A program made the position numbers and the translations under genes. DNA of 64,000 bases, from positions 1 through 64,000 of the forward strand of contig VWPU01008545.1 in assembly GCA_013398955.1 (NCBI GenBank). Reading direction: 5' to 3'. This document shows positions 1-13,839 of this stretch, piece by piece (positions within the stretch are counted from its first letter, which is position 1; the number at the start of each line of letters is the position of its first letter). This stretch comes from Callaeas wilsoni (Eukaryota; Chordata; Aves; Passeriformes; Callaeidae). The notes under the pieces were generated by a model. It saw nothing but the letters and a program-made list of their open reading frames with translations. It had not been told where the DNA came from and searched no databases.

Positions 1-115
1 CGCCGGCCCCGCCCGGCGCCCCCGGAACCCCGCACCGCCCCCGGGCCGCGGGGCCCGGCCGGCATCAGCCCCGGGAGCGCTCCTGGAAAGCGATCCCTGA
101 GATTTCGGGGGGAGA
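1..115. other. CpG-rich GC-rich edge sequence
   Basis: The first ~85 bases are almost entirely G and C with many CpG dinucleotides. A purine-rich GAGAGA tract follows at about 111-130. This could be the edge of a CpG island belonging to a promoter left of the window, or a GC-rich simple repeat. No exon, start codon context or splice signal could be tied to it. Confidence 0.4.
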
Positions 116-179
116 GAGAGAGAGGGAGGGAGTCCGCAATCCGTGTAAACCTCTCCAAGAGGGTGGTGTCCTGCTCTGT

Positions 180-422
180 CCAGGGACAGGACAAGGAGCA
201 GTGCCCATAAACTACAACGCAAGAAGTTCCACCTCAACACGAGGAAGAACTTCTTTCCATGAGGCTGGCAGAGCCCTGGGAGGGTGTGGAGTCTCCCTCT
301 CTGGAGACATCCCAAACCCACCCGGACACGTTCCTGTGTCACCTGCTCCAGGTAGCCCTGCCTTGGACTGGGTGATCTCCAGAGGCCCCTTCCAACCCCA
401 GCCATCCAGTGATTCTGCGGGT
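180..422 (+). mobile_element. CR1 LINE 3' end fragment
   Basis: The stretch reads like the conserved 3' part of an avian CR1 retrotransposon. It has the 'aagttccacctcaacac' and 'aggaagaacttctttcc' segments, then 'ctctggagacatcc', 'gatctccagaggcccc', 'ttccaacccc' and a terminal 'gtgattctg'. CR1 copies are normally 5'-truncated and lack target-site duplications, as here. The wording differs from the copies further right ('ggaagtgtccaaggcc' type), so this belongs to another CR1 subfamily. It has no coding capacity. Confidence 0.85.
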
Positions 423-1216
423 GGCCATCACCGTGACCCCAGCAGGCTGTGCAGCCCAGGCTCACAAGGAGATTGTGCCCAGTGAAATGCAAAACGCTCC
501 ATGAACGACCGGGCCTTCTTTTGCACCAATATTATGGCCCTCAAGAAATAAACCTTTTATTGCCCAGGATGGATACGTTTGGTCTGGGAAGGGAGGAAAT
601 GTCAGTGTTTCCAGGTGGGCAGCACAGGGTGGGTACCCCATGGGGCCGGACACCACCTCTGGGCCGTGGCCGGAGCTGGTGACAACACAAACCTCAAACA
701 CTCGCTGTGTCCTTACGGGGATCCAGGTACAACCAGGGGCATCAGTGCCAGCCCTCCCTCGGCCTCCATTTCCCTTCTGAAAGGAAACCTCATCAACGAA
801 GGAGCAGGAAGGCTGGCACTGCCCACCCATCCTGATGGATCGCGTGGTAGAAATCATGTAAAATCTCTGTTTATTGGCTGGGCTGTAGGAGCACTGAGAA
901 GTCAGGATCGGATTTGAGACCTGGCCGTGTTCATTACAAAGCCTCTAGATAGGCCGTATCCCTATTCCAGATAGTTTCCTCTGAAAATCACGATGTTAAA
1001 ATATTAAACAAGCAATTAATTTTGTGCAATGCTTTAATTAGAACTACCAGTAAATATTTCTGCAGGACTGAAATCAAAGAATCGCTGCTCATTTTCTGTA
1101 GGCAGAGAGGAGAAAAGCAGACAGTGTTTATGTTTATTTTATAATTGCAAGAAGTTGTTTACATTGTTTAAAAATTTTAACATTGACTTCTGAATTAGTG
1201 GTGGCATCCCTTTGGG
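423..1216. other. Upstream flank, no gene recognised
   Basis: GC is moderately high up to about 920, then AT-rich. An AATAAA lies near 546. Short overlapping open frames on both strands (462-857 minus, 579-917 plus) resemble no protein I know and lack splice or codon support. I see nothing I can name. Confidence 0.5.
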
Positions 1217-1283
1217 GAGTTGGGGCTGGATAATCTTTAAGGTCTTTCCCTCTGAAAGCATTCTATAATTTTATGGTGTAGTA
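1217..1283 (+). mobile_element. Degenerate CR1 3' tail
   Basis: This short stretch matches the last ~65 bases of CR1: a 'gttggggctggat' segment, 'aatctttaaggtctttcc', then 'cattctataattttatg'. It diverges more than the other copies, which suggests an old insertion. Only the 3' tip remains. Confidence 0.5.
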
Positions 1284-4200
1284 AACATCCTGAATTTAGT
1301 AACAGGATTTTAGGGATAGCCCATATATTTAAACCCTAAATCTTCTGTTGTGCTCCTTTGTCTCCAGGATATGTTCCCTTCCTCTGTGTGCCATCAACAC
1401 TCACCCTGTAAAAATTAAATACAGCAACCACAAAACCTCTACACCACCGCTTTTATAGAAAATAATTGGTTTGGAATTGGCTATGGAATGATTCCTGAGA
1501 AACCTGGGACATTTTCTTCTCATATTATCTGTGGCTTGGGAAACAAAAATGGTGAGACAGTCTCTGCAAAATCCCTTGAAAAATACAGTGGTGTTTGATA
1601 AAACGCAGCTTATTAAACTCCTTTAAAATGGTGAATAATAGAAAGTAATATTTCAAGGGCTCTAATTTGACTAACAATGGGCTCACAGGTGCTTTTTCTA
1701 TAGTTTTCATCAAAAAACCCATAGAATCGTTCTTGAAGGAGACATGAGATGTGTATTTAAGTTGTCAAAGAAACCCGTTTGCAGACTAGCAGCCCCGAAA
1801 AAAGATTTATAGATCGCAGTAATGTTCTTTACAATATAGAAGAGGAGAATGAATGCACAGGTTAACAAAGCTGATCCTGTTTGCAGCAGAGGAGTGACAA
1901 GCTCCAGAAAGAATTTCATGTTATGTATTTCCCTCCCTGGTATTGCCTCTCAGGGAGCCAAACCTTGAGGAAAAAGACTATGGCAGGATGAAATAAACCA
2001 AATATTCTTCTCCTGCCACCAGATCCAAATGCTTCTGCCTTCATTAATGACAGATTTAAATTAACAGGGGCTGGCAGATGGGTCTGGTGGTTTAAACAGC
2101 AGCCCGGGACATGAAAGGAGTCCTTCCGTGAGGGAATTAGCATCAAAGTGAGACTCCGTGCTGCAGCTCCTCTGTAAGAGCTCATTAAAGTGATTAGCCC
2201 AGCTCACCATTAGTGACTTACCCCGGTGTGGTTCTACGGGCAGGGAAGTGTCTGGGCCACGGCTGGGTGTGGGTATTTCCTGCCACAGCTGGGAACATCT
2301 GCATCGCTCCCGCATGCGGCAGGGAGCAGATCCCAGGCAGGAACCCAGCTGTAGGATCACACAGATGGTCTCATCCCCCGTCCCAAGACCTTTCCCCTTC
2401 CCAGCAGCGCATACGTTCTCAGACTTTTAGCAGATCGCGCAGGTAAGAGCAGTCTCTGTAAGGATTGCTCAGAATTCCTGGACTGGGAGCTGGACCAAAG
2501 CCTGAGCAGCGCTGGTCACACATTCTGGAGCAATGGCTGCTCTTTCCATTTCTCTGGCTTTTCACGGAGTCTGGAAACACTGAGGAAGGCACAGAGGCAA
2601 ACCCACCCCACGCCACAGAGCCCTTTCCTGGGACAGCTTTACCCATTTCATGATGCCGTTATTTAGGTGATGTTTTAAAGGATGGAGCTCTAAGCCAAAC
2701 CTTAGGGTCACCTATAAAGTCAGAGGCCTTTCAAGAAGGAGTGAAAAGAGAGTGGAAAAGAGCCCATTTTCACCCGGAATTTTTGTGTTTGCAGTTCCCC
2801 ATCCCGTCGAGTCATTTGGCTCTGACACTGCTCCAAGGCATTAAATCATATGGCTACATTGCCTCAGCCAAAAAGAGACCTGGATTGAATCCGTCCCCTT
2901 GTCCCCAGAGAATCCAACTTGTGCCTGGAGAATGCAATGGGGAAAAGCCTGGAGTTAATCTAGTGCTTGACCATCCTGCCTTTGGGAACTTCTTGCTATC
3001 ATTCATCCTGAATCTTTGATAAGTTCAACCCTCATAAGAGATTTATTAAACTTCAGGCTCAAGCGACCACAGGAGAACCCTGCTGGTCCTTTCATTTTGT
3101 TAGAAGAGTGTACTAGCAGTTTCCTGAGCAGCTCCTCAGGCAGCTCTGAGGCTTTGTCCCCTCAGTTTCACTCCAAGAATGTGTCTGACCATTCCAAAAA
3201 CCTTGCTAAAGTCAAGATATGTAACATTTACTGCTTCATGTCTCTACAGGGCTCCTTATTCTGCCACAAAGGAAGGTTTGACGTGATTTATTCTTGCAAA
3301 ATCCGAGTTGTTTCCACCAAAATATATATGTCCTTCTTTTCCTATCGATGCCATTGGATTTGCAGGGGTAAAAGTTGCTCTGAAAAGCAAGTTCTTGGTT
3401 TAGGTACCTGCTCTTTCCCAGGTTTTCTGCTCAATGAACACCCAAAATGACAACAGCGATGTTCATTTTACAGAAATATTATAAAGACACACTAAAGATT
3501 GGGAGCACAAGGCTGTAATTAAAGATCCACTAAATCAGGAGGTTCCATGAAAAGTGGTGATGGAGAAAGGATTGCAGTGTGTAAACCTTAGGAAAAATGT
3601 TAATATGGAAAATTCCGTGCTGCACATTTTCTGCATCTAAAAGCACAGCCAGAATTAGTGGTCTTACAAGATTTACAAATTTTCCATCTTCTTTGAACTT
3701 GGTTTTGCCATATTAATTAAAATTAGTTGTTAATCCTCACCCAGCATAAACAAAGCCCCCATAAACTGAATCTGTAAATATGTCCTTTGTGCTGGTATGG
3801 AAAAAACAGTTGGTGCTTATGGGAAAAAAATGGAAAAGAGCCTGGCTGGGTAGATATTTTAAGGATTTGTTCCACTTTTTAACTTATTGGGATATTTTTA
3901 AGAAAATCAGGGATGCTGTTTCCTTTCATTTTTACTGCCTTTGATAATTTTTTATACACTAAGCAGGGAAAATTATGAACTTAAGGAACATATAAAAATG
4001 CAATACACCAAAAATTTTTAAAAAGAGGAAGATAATTATTGTATATTTATTTTTCACCCATTAGTATTCCTAGCATAGAGAGTATTATAATACAAAGAAA
4101 AAAATAAAATATTTTTTAGATAAAAATGAAAACAAATCCAGGCACGAGGAAGCAAAGAACCAGGGAGAGAACTATCACTTAAAAAAAAAAAAAAATCTAT

Positions 4201-7200
4201 GCAACTCCCTCCTTTGGTCATTTATCTTTCCCCTACATGCCCCAATTCAATTGGTGAAGTGATTCACCTAAAGGTGATGCCCAAGCAATTCTTATTTCCC
4301 ATAATTTTTTCAGAAAAGCAGCCAAGAAAATGTTGAGTTGGAATCTTCAAAGCATTTATCAGTTTAGGCAGAACTTTGCTTTTCTTTGACTTGTGTTTCT
4401 CCAGAGGTTAAGATGGTTTTTCCATTTGCTCAGGTCTCCCAAAATCAAACGTTCCTCTGCTCCTTCTTCTCTGCCTGTGGGTCCACACTTTATTCCATGT
4501 CCCCCAAAGCTCATGCCTGTCCCCCTTCTTTACCAGGTCCTTATTTTTCTCTTGTACTCCTGACTGGGCTGAAAGAGCCTGAAAAGTGGGGTTTTTTTCC
4601 TTTAAAAATAGGATAAATGTATTGATTGTCCCGAGTCCTTGGGAATAAAAGAAATAACCATCACCCACCAGTTCCTTCAAGTTTTGTCCTTGGTTCTGTT
4701 GCCTGGTTTAGTTAAGCTCATTTTTCTCCCCAGTCACAGCAAGCCAAAGTAAGGGAAAGAAATTATACAATAAAATATAATGCAGGTTTAATTCTAAAGG
4801 AAACAGCACCATAAAAGTAGGGATGAAGACAAAAACTTTGGAATCAATTCTACAAATAAAATAGCAGTACAAAACACCTGATGGTCCTCAGTAGCTCCAC
4901 ATTTCTGTTGAAGAAGATGAGTATCTGAATGATTCCAAGGAAATCCTTTGACCAGTGATCAACCACAAGCACTTCCTGAGAGGAAAGCGTGGAGCTACTC
5001 AAACAATATTACCCAACCGTGAGCCCTTTGGGTGTCTTGCCGAGAACACGGTCCTCACATGACCTCCCAGAAGCACAACATCAGCTAAAAATGCCACTTC
5101 TGGCACTGCCAGGTGTCAGCAAGGAAGGAAATCCATGAGACAATTCCCATCCCTGCTTGGCTGATCCGTCCATCAGTTTGCAGGTGGGGTTTCAAGAGGA
5201 GGCGAAGAGTCGCTGGAGAATCCAACCAGGTGAAGTGTCCTCCTTGGGAAGGAGCCACTGTCTTTTGTGGATAAAGTGTCCTGCTTTGTTCAGTCCCATA
5301 GCACCACATTTATTTTGCAACAAGACTTTGTAAGTTTAAATCTTATCACAGACTGCTATCATTAATTACAGAATTATGCTATTAAAAGATATGTTTACGA
5401 AGTAATCTTCCATCTTTGTCTTTGAGATAACAGCAAAACTGAAGTATCGATGGTTTGATGCCAAGTATTTTCCCCTTTATTGTAACCTTGTTTTCTTTCA
5501 TCTACAGACGAATTTGTTTAAATGCAAATTATTTCTTTCATGGAAGAAGACAGCTTTTGTATTAATCACTATTTATTTAAATAATTTCTTTAAATGAAGT
5601 CTTAGTCGTGATAGCACTACATTATTGTTTCCAACCTGTTTTACTTCCTCTCCATATAATCTTGTTTAATCTCAGCCCAGATAAAATGGAATGATGTGAC
5701 ATTAAAGGGAAGATTTTGTAAGAGGAGGGGAAGGTTATTTCCCAGTCCCTGGTGATGTATTTTGTACTGTTGGGTTCCTAATGGCTGCTGCTTCTGGAAC
5801 CATATCCAGGAAATGCCTTTAATGTCCTTTGAGGTGAGACCAGATCCCAAATCCAGTTCAGATGCAGCTGTACCCACTGTCACCCAGCTGTCCTCATGAG
5901 GCAGAGCTCTGGGCTGAGGCCCTTAGCGCAGCATTTGGGGCAGAATTAGAGTTGTCTCCTTTTAAATGCAAGGTAAGAGCCCAGGAACTCAGGACAAACG
6001 TCTTGGATCATATCAAAAGCCTTTTTAGTTCTGGCTGGCAGTGGCTGACGTTTTGGTGGGTGTTTTGTGTTAGAGCGCAGGAGCAACTCCCACACAGAGT
6101 GACCCCACAGCTGGAATTCCAGCAGTCAGTATCAGAGATGTTAGAAATGCTGCATTTATCATGTTTTAGTGCACCAAGGATGGGCTGTGGGATTTGAGTT
6201 TCCTGACAGTATCAAAGTGTTGCTGACCAGGGAATTTCCGGTTAGGAAACCTTAATTAACATTATCCTCAGCATTCATCAGTATCAATCACTGACTTGAT
6301 CTCTTTATTTTTCAATGAACAATGTACTTCATACATTTCATTATAAAATAATAACAATATATTTTACACTCACATGGACATTCTGCTTCATTTTGCCCCC
6401 AGACTGACATACTCTTACATTCTCTTCCATACTCTTGTCCTTCTGAGGTCTTTCTTCTCTCAGCCCCATAGCCCAGGACCCCCTTTGAGCCCCCCTGGGC
6501 CACCTCAGTCCCGGCTGTGACCCTGCTCCATGGGGAGCACCCACTCCTGGCTCCCTGGAAGCAGCTGCTTCCACTGTGCCTTAACACATCCTATTTTAAA
6601 AAAAGCTTTTTGATCTAATATAAGGGGAAAAAATAGTAGCTGTTAGCAGTGTATTTCAGTAAAGCTGCCAGAGCAAAAGCAGCAGCGACCTGTCGTGCTA
6701 CGGAGCTGATGGATTTGCTCAGCGGCCCTAAATCACTGTGTTTATCTCGGATTCCCAGCTAATGAAAGGGTGCAGGGTGCTGCAAGCCACGGAGCTTAAG
6801 CTCCATTAAGGAATCAATTTCTGACTCTGGGAATTAAAAAAAGAGGGGAGCGAAGCTGTGGTCGCTTGTACAGTTTCAGAGGAGCGGTGCTCGAAGCGGG
6901 GCTTCTACAGCAGCGGGGAAACTGGGTGACAGAGGAGATGCCAGATACCACTTTGTTTGCTGAGGGAAAAGAGGGCAGTGAAACAGGGCAGGGAATGTCG
7001 AGGATGCGCTTTGGAAGCGTGAAGCACGGAAAGAAATAAATTAATAATTCTCAATCGGATGCGGGAGGCCCAGCCCAGCGAGCAGCGCGCCTCTGATGCT
7101 TTGCAGCAGGAGAGGGATCCTTTGTAGGGCTTCAGAAAGAGGAGAGAAAGGTGCCTTGGTGCCTTTCCACGAGCCTGGATGTCTCCCCGAGCTGCTCGGT

Positions 7201-10200
7201 GCTCTGCAGGCACGCTGGGTGTTGTGCAGGTGTGTCAGGGACTGCAAAAGCGGCAGCGGCCCCTTCCCAGGTTAATTAGCTGTGCCCTTCAGCAAGGATT
7301 AGGAAAGATTGGAAAGCATCTAAAGCCGGGGAGGATTGAGGAAAAGCAAATAGCCCAACTTCATGGCAGAGTCTATTGCCAGGGATTCCACTTAATCGGG
7401 ATCTGTGGCAGCCGCCTGGATAGGCCCCCTGGAAGTCGTTTATTTTAGGTAAACATTTGCAAATGAACTTTTTGTATTCGTGCCATCATTTGGGAAAGGG
7501 GGAAAAAAAAGAAATATCTTACCAGCAGTACTGGTGTCTGAACTCTACAGAAACATTTAGACCTTTCAAACTAAATGTCAAGTTGTTCCTATTGAGTCAA
7601 ATTCTTGCAAATTTAAGCTAATTAACATAACCACTTTCCAAGTCAAAGCAGGCCCTTATGCTGTGCTTAAGTGGTTTAATACATGAATTCATCTGATTGC
7701 CACAGCCCATCACGTTTGTGTCTGTAGGAAGAGAAGGGAAAGTTATGAGTCCGAAGGGTTTTTTACTCCAGGCAGCAAAATTCTTCATGGACATAAATGT
7801 AACTCTGCTACCATCATTTTTAATACAGAATGCTATTATTTTCCTGAGCCAACTAAGAAATGTGATCCAGCTGAAATTTCTGGGACACAGAGAAGGGACA
7901 CAACTTATTGGAAAGGAATATTGAAATGATCACGACTGGCTTTTAACCACAAGAGCGACCCAACAGGCCCATAAAGGGTGATGAACTGACTTCCAGGAAA
8001 TGGAAATTTAATTCTGTATTGCTTTCTAATGTCAATCCTCTCCCTGTCACATCCATGTGAAAGCTCACCTTGATTTTGTATCACTTTCTAGGTGCTGCGC
8101 TGGCAAAGCAGTGTTTGGAAATTGAGATTCAAATCAAGTCATATTTTAGAGCTATTAACTTGATACAGCTATAATTGTACAAAGGGGAATGCTTATATTC
8201 AGCAAAAAAAAATTTATTTGCCTGGGGGAGATTTTAGTGTCCGAGACATACATTTGTGATAAATAGAAGAATTTGAAAATGCTCTTTCATTATACAGGGT
8301 CGCAGTCTGCTAGCAGCAACCCAAAACTGGGAAGACAGGAAAATGTGAGTCACAATTCCTGAAGAGTTTTGAATCTAGTGGCAATTTAACAGCAAAATAA
8401 TTAACTTTTGTATTCTAGTCTGTATATTAGAATTTCAACCAGGATGATGTTCTACCAGAAAAGTTCATCAAAGATTTATTAACAAACAGTGTACAAAGTT
8501 ATTTGAAATAAATAATTAGATTTAAAAAATTAATCTCTTTTTTATGTCACTTTTTTCACAGCTAATGATACATATTTTTGCTTAAGTGTGAAAACGTGTT
8601 ATTTATAATTTTAGGGGAAAAAGCTTTCTACAAAGTTTTCAGCATAAGCTACTTTTAATCCTAACATTTTCTGTGAATAAGTAGAAATAAGAAAATGAAT
8701 TGTGCTGTGAAAAGCCACTAAAACAGTTTTTCCCCCAAGAGATTATAAATATCTGTATATATGGGCAGAACGTTCAATTAACATGAGAAATGTCTTGCTA
8801 AGTTTCATGATGATGTACTGGGAGAGAGCAGCAATACAGCAAAACTGGTGAGCTATACAAAAGGAGTAAGAACTTTCTTAGCAAGATACATGATTGCAGA
8901 AATTAGACATTTATTAAAAAGATGTGATGCAGAAATGCAGCAAATGTGGCACTTCATCAGGAAAATGGGCAGGCAGCATTAAACATAAGTGACGATGTGG
9001 GGTTTAGTTTAGAATGCAAAATGAATTTATAAATAATAGATGGACGTAATGTGGATAGTTTTACAGATAGATGAATGGAACCAATTTTTTTTCTAACTCT
9101 TTCAAATTAATTTAAGACGGCTGCACAGTTATGCCCCTTCCCCAAAGAGTTAAGAAAATGTTAAATGGGTGGCTCACATGGTGGAAAGTTATTATCCTGA
9201 GATAAGCCTTGGCGAAATTATGGGGAAGAGGGAGATAATATTGGAATATATGACTTTGATTTTTATTTAAACATTATAACTTGAAAAATAGTCACTAAAA
9301 TCCTCTTGCTCTTCCAGGCAGAAGACACAGGGCCTTGTCTGCAGGGACCAGGAAATAAGGGTCAAGTTCTTAACAGGTTTCTCACCTGTCTCACCTTTTC
9401 CCAGCACTGGTTCACAGCAGTAACACCTGCAGAGAGCCTTTGTAGCCAAAAATTGCTGCTGCTCCTACTGTGCTGAACGGAAAAATAAATCCACAACAGC
9501 TCAAACTGCAGGAGAGGTTTTCCTTGGGAGAAAAGCTTAGTCTTGGAACTGATGGATGGATTCAACTGGGAAACGAGCAGAAGCTTGAGGAACAAAACTG
9601 GTGAAACTCAGTGACCTTGGGAATTGCTGGTGGACGTGTAGGAGACTCCAAGGGCAAGGCTTGGTCATGGTCATATCACTGTTAGAAGTCTTGGCCCCTT
9701 GTTTTAAGGATGTGATATTTTGATATGTGCATTTCTAATCATTCTCACAAGCAAAACCAGCCCAAATAAGAGAAGAGCTAAAAATGCAGATTTCTCTCAC
9801 TCTGAGCAGGCTGAGAAAGAGAAGACAGACTCCTCACAGAGACCTGAAGAAGAAAGTAGCTGCTGGAAGGCTTGGAGGACACAGGTCCTGAGGAAACGCT
9901 CGGTGGGTTGGGTATATCAGAAATCAGAGAGGATTTTAAAGAATTGAAGTTGCAATGGCTGTTGAGGACCCCTAAAACAAGTGATCTATTCCTGGATTTT
10001 TATGGCAGGGCCATGCCTGGTGTTTGGTGGCTGCAGAACATCCTGTCCTTCCCTCCCAGGGGACAGGAGGACCGAGAGCTGTCGGGATGCGCGACGGAAG
10101 GACGGAGCGCCGGGAGCAGGAAGGGGAGCGGGAGCCGCAGATGGCTGAAGGTTCTGACAGCCCTTCCTATAAACAACGTTTCTGGATGGCAGGTCTTTAT

Positions 10201-11628
10201 TTTGGAGCTGAGCCGGTGCAATTTGTGACTACAAGAAAGTGAGAGAGAAATGAAAGCTGGCTCTGAAGCACAGCTACAGAGCTTCCCAGCTCTTGGCAAT
10301 TAGTTTATACCTTCCTCGACTTGATCAGAGCGCATCTTGTCACCATCTAACATGGTTTCAGGTTGTCCAAAAGGAAAACATCATGTTGTTTGCTTGCCAA
10401 GCTCTTTCAAAATAAAGCTACCGTTGCATGTAAGAGAGAGCAGAGCTGTTTGGAATGGAAAGAGCAGGGGAAGAGCCCTGAGAAATTAATTACGGGAGGA
10501 AAGCTGGTTGCTGATGCAAAGCTCCTGGTTAAGAGCAAAGGGCATGCTGCTGGGATGCAGAGGAAAACACGACAGGACACATCACCATCATCTCCTCGGT
10601 CTCTAAACAGCAAATCAAGTTAATTTGGAGAGACAGGCTGAAGGGAAGAGACCTTTTTATTCTGCATCCTTCTTTCGGATCAGTGTTTAACTCGTGCCAG
10701 TGTGTGACTACAGAGAGGATCAAAAATGTCCAGCTCTGCATTCAGACCCGAGGTTTCATCATTCTCAGATGTATCAAGGGCAGGATAGGAAGCTTCACAT
10801 ACTGAATTCTCTGAAGTGCCCATGGTGAAGGCTGCAGCAGATGATTTCATGTCTGGCAGGTATTCGTGGCTCACATGAGTTTTCTTTCTCTAGCTTTCAG
10901 GTTCTTGTATCTCTATTTCTGCTCACAATATTAAGGCAACGCAGATCTTGGCTCCAGTCACACGCTGGGAATATCTCTGTAGCCACAGCCAGTCCTCTGA
11001 GCAAATATTGAGTCTAACTAAACATGGAGAATGGAGAGGCTACTGGAGTATAGAGTAGGAGCATAATCTCTGAGGTTTTAACCGAGGCATTAGAAAGACC
11101 TAATAATAGCAGGGCTTTGCAGAGATGCTAAGATAAAGAAAAAGCCATCGTGAGAATGCCTTGAAGAAAAGCTTTTGCTGTCACCAGTCACTTGGCAACA
11201 TAAAAGACAAGCTTGGACCGAAAATCACGGGGGAAAATGAAGGCAGCATAATAATAATTGTCACACTTTTATGAATCTGACATTCCCCTTGCCAGCACGG
11301 CCTGGGTCACCCCATCAGATATCTCTGCAAGGCAAAATGACTCTTTCAATATTGAGGCCTGTGCTCAAACATTTCTGTAAGGCACATTTTGCCGTGGGAT
11401 GGTGGAGAAGAAGATAATGATGGAACACGAAAGAATAAAGTGGTTTTCCTCCGTGGAATGGTTCTCCACACCATTGCCCAGAGTGCACCCAGGCTCTCCT
11501 GGACACCTGAACATGAGCTTGTCCCTCCTCTCCCACCACACTGAAGGTCCCTCAATGGCAAAACAAGTCCCTTTGCAACATTGCTGGATATTTTCTTCAC
11601 ACCACAAACGTCACAGAATATACAGCTC
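1284..11628. other. Upstream intergenic flank, no gene recognised
   Basis: About 10.3 kb of mostly AT-rich sequence with short, unrelated open frames and no recognisable exon, RNA gene or clear transposon. It holds a 15-base A run at 4181-4195. Between about 6670 and 7280 CpG is more frequent than in the neighbourhood, with a perfect 14-base palindrome at 6791-6804. A second mild CpG rise occurs around 10060-10150. Either could be a regulatory element, but nothing in the sequence proves it. Confidence 0.5.
6791..6804. repeat. Perfect 14-bp palindrome
   Basis: GGAGCTTAAGCTCC equals its own reverse complement. It lies in a locally CpG-richer stretch (about 6670-7280) of otherwise AT-rich flank. 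It may be a chance palindrome or part of a regulatory element. Confidence 0.5.
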
Positions 11629-11663
11629 AAGTTTCACGGAATCACAGAATATTCGGAGTTGGT
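11629..11663 (-). mobile_element. Tiny CR1/SINE 3' tip
   Basis: 'ggaatcacagaatattc' followed by 'ggagttgg' is the reverse complement of the terminal CR1-type tail shared by CR1 LINEs and CR1-tailed SINEs. Only about 35 bases are recognisable, so the family cannot be assigned. Confidence 0.5.
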
Positions 11664-13792
11664 TCCCTGAATGCATTAGGAAAATCAACAGGCAGTTGTG
11701 CTTCAAAGCTGACTTTCCAGCCAGCAAATAATGAATTACAAGGGAATCTGGTATCAATAGTTTGGAAATTTTATTACTGTTGTCAAGTTTTCCATTATTA
11801 CTGTTTTTTTTCCAGAGTAATATCATTTACCTAATGTAGTGAGAAGCAGATGGTTTATTGCTTAAAAGGTGTTACGTGATTCTTGCAGAGAAAGTATATA
11901 GAACATTTATTCAGTTTTTATCAAATAAATATTTTCCATTTATTTACTAGAGGAAGGGGAAAGACCAATACAAATCGTATTGTATGTAAATGAATATGGA
12001 TATATTGACAGGAAATTAAACATATTGTAGTAATAAATATTCTGATATTTTATTTTCTTCAAAGAAAAGGAGCTGGAGTTAGCAGCCCTCAAATTTTAAA
12101 ATTCCTAGGATTTTACGGCCAAAAAGAAGAGTTCTGAAAATTTAGTCTGATCTCCATAATTCCTACAAAATAAAGGCCATTGATGCACGGGTAATAAATC
12201 TGGCATCACACCAGGATGATTTCTGTTAAGCTGGAATTTATTTTGGAGAGAGATTGCCCAGTTTTGCCTTCAGAAATTCTCCTGCTGACCTTGTGACTGT
12301 CAGTACTGTAAGCTCCATGTCATGGAAAACTGAATTAAGAGAGTGAATCCATTCTGAGCATTGAATTGCCTGCACAGTGCTACAGGATCCCTCTGACGCT
12401 GCATGTGAGGCTCAGAGAGGCTTGCTGCAAGATATTTCCCTGTTTCTCTTTAATTTAGTTACACTCTCCAGTCAGTTCTGAACTGAGCAGACCTTTATAG
12501 CTGTTCCTGGAGGAATTCTGTGTGGGAAAACGATAACAAAGGATCTGTCTGACGTTTTCCTCTGCTTACCAAACCGGTGATGGCAAACTGAAGGTGTCAA
12601 TGAAGCAGAGGAGGCCTCTGTGCTCTGTGTTTCCCAGCAGCTCAAAGCTAAGATTTATCCAAATATCTGTGTCCTCGTGGAGTTTATTTGGGGAGGAAGC
12701 TGTGACTCGTGGTGGTGGCACAAGTCTCCATACGGAAACTTCCTTGGCAAGGTGGAAGCATCTTCCACCTGCACGGCTTCAAGGGACTTTCTTCTTGTAT
12801 CTCTGCTGTGAAGATTATCACGGTGATCCCCAGATGGGAACATTCTCTCTTATTTGGGGCTCTTTGGGAGACTCTGAACATGTTGGTGATGCCAGCAAAC
12901 AGGCTGAAAACAGACAATCCTGTTTACCTTAATATGAAAATATTTCAGTGTTCTCTGCTCATTTCCAATCGGAGTCAAAGAACACAGAGTTCATCTTCTT
13001 TGAGAAAAAATTAGCCCAGTTTTAACTTCCGTGTCTTCACTGAAATCAGTGGATTTCTCTTAGAGAAGAACTATTTTTTTGGTTAATTTTTCTACATTAT
13101 GTCTTTGACATTATACACTTAAGTTGCATTTAAAACTCTGAATAGGGCTGGGAAAAGCGATCATTTTTCCCAGAGATGTGTGATCTAGAGAACCTGGTTT
13201 ATAGAAAAGCTGCTCTTGATGTCTAGGAAGTGTAACAACAGCTAAAGGGCAGCTCCTGAAAAAACAGGTGATACTGTGATGAAAGTGATGCAAGACAAGA
13301 GGAAGTTTGCAGTCTCTGTCCATGATGTATGTGTTTTGTGGCTAAACAGAGGATTTCAGTCCCAAGAGAGGTCAGAGTAGGAGCTTTTGTGAGCACTGAA
13401 ATACACTGAGAAAAAAGCAGTGCACAAAACCATCTCAGCCATGTCAAGACATCTTTTTTTAGCAAGTGATAAGGAAACAATTTCTCTTTATTCTTGAGAA
13501 ACGGAGTATTTCTTGCATATTTGTAATGTTAGCCCTGATTTCCAAACCATTTGTTAAAGGTGTTTTAATACCCAATTAATGTAAAGTATCATAAATTATG
13601 ACTAACGCGCATTAATAAAACAGTTTTATCATCTAATGGAGCATGAAAAAAAATATAAATTTCTAATGAGGCTCCATGTAAAAACTGGGATATTAATACC
13701 TGTGACGGAAGAGCAAAGACTACAGTGGGTTCCTGTGGAAAAAATACTGTAAGTTGATGCAACAGTAAACGCCAGCAGTGAAAATTAAATGT
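11664..13792. other. Upstream flank, no gene recognised
   Basis: AT-rich sequence with only short incidental open frames. Overlapping frames at 12594-13014 on both strands share no codon pattern or known protein similarity. I see no repeat family or RNA gene here. Confidence 0.5.
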
Positions 13793-13818
13793 AATTAATT
13801 AATTAATTAATTAATTAG
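13793..13818. repeat. (AATT)n microsatellite
   Basis: Uninterrupted run of the tetranucleotide AATT/ATTA, about 26 bases, immediately before a switch to CpG-rich sequence at about 13840. Confidence 0.9.
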
Positions 13819-13839
13819 GGTTTATTAAAAGGGAGGCTG

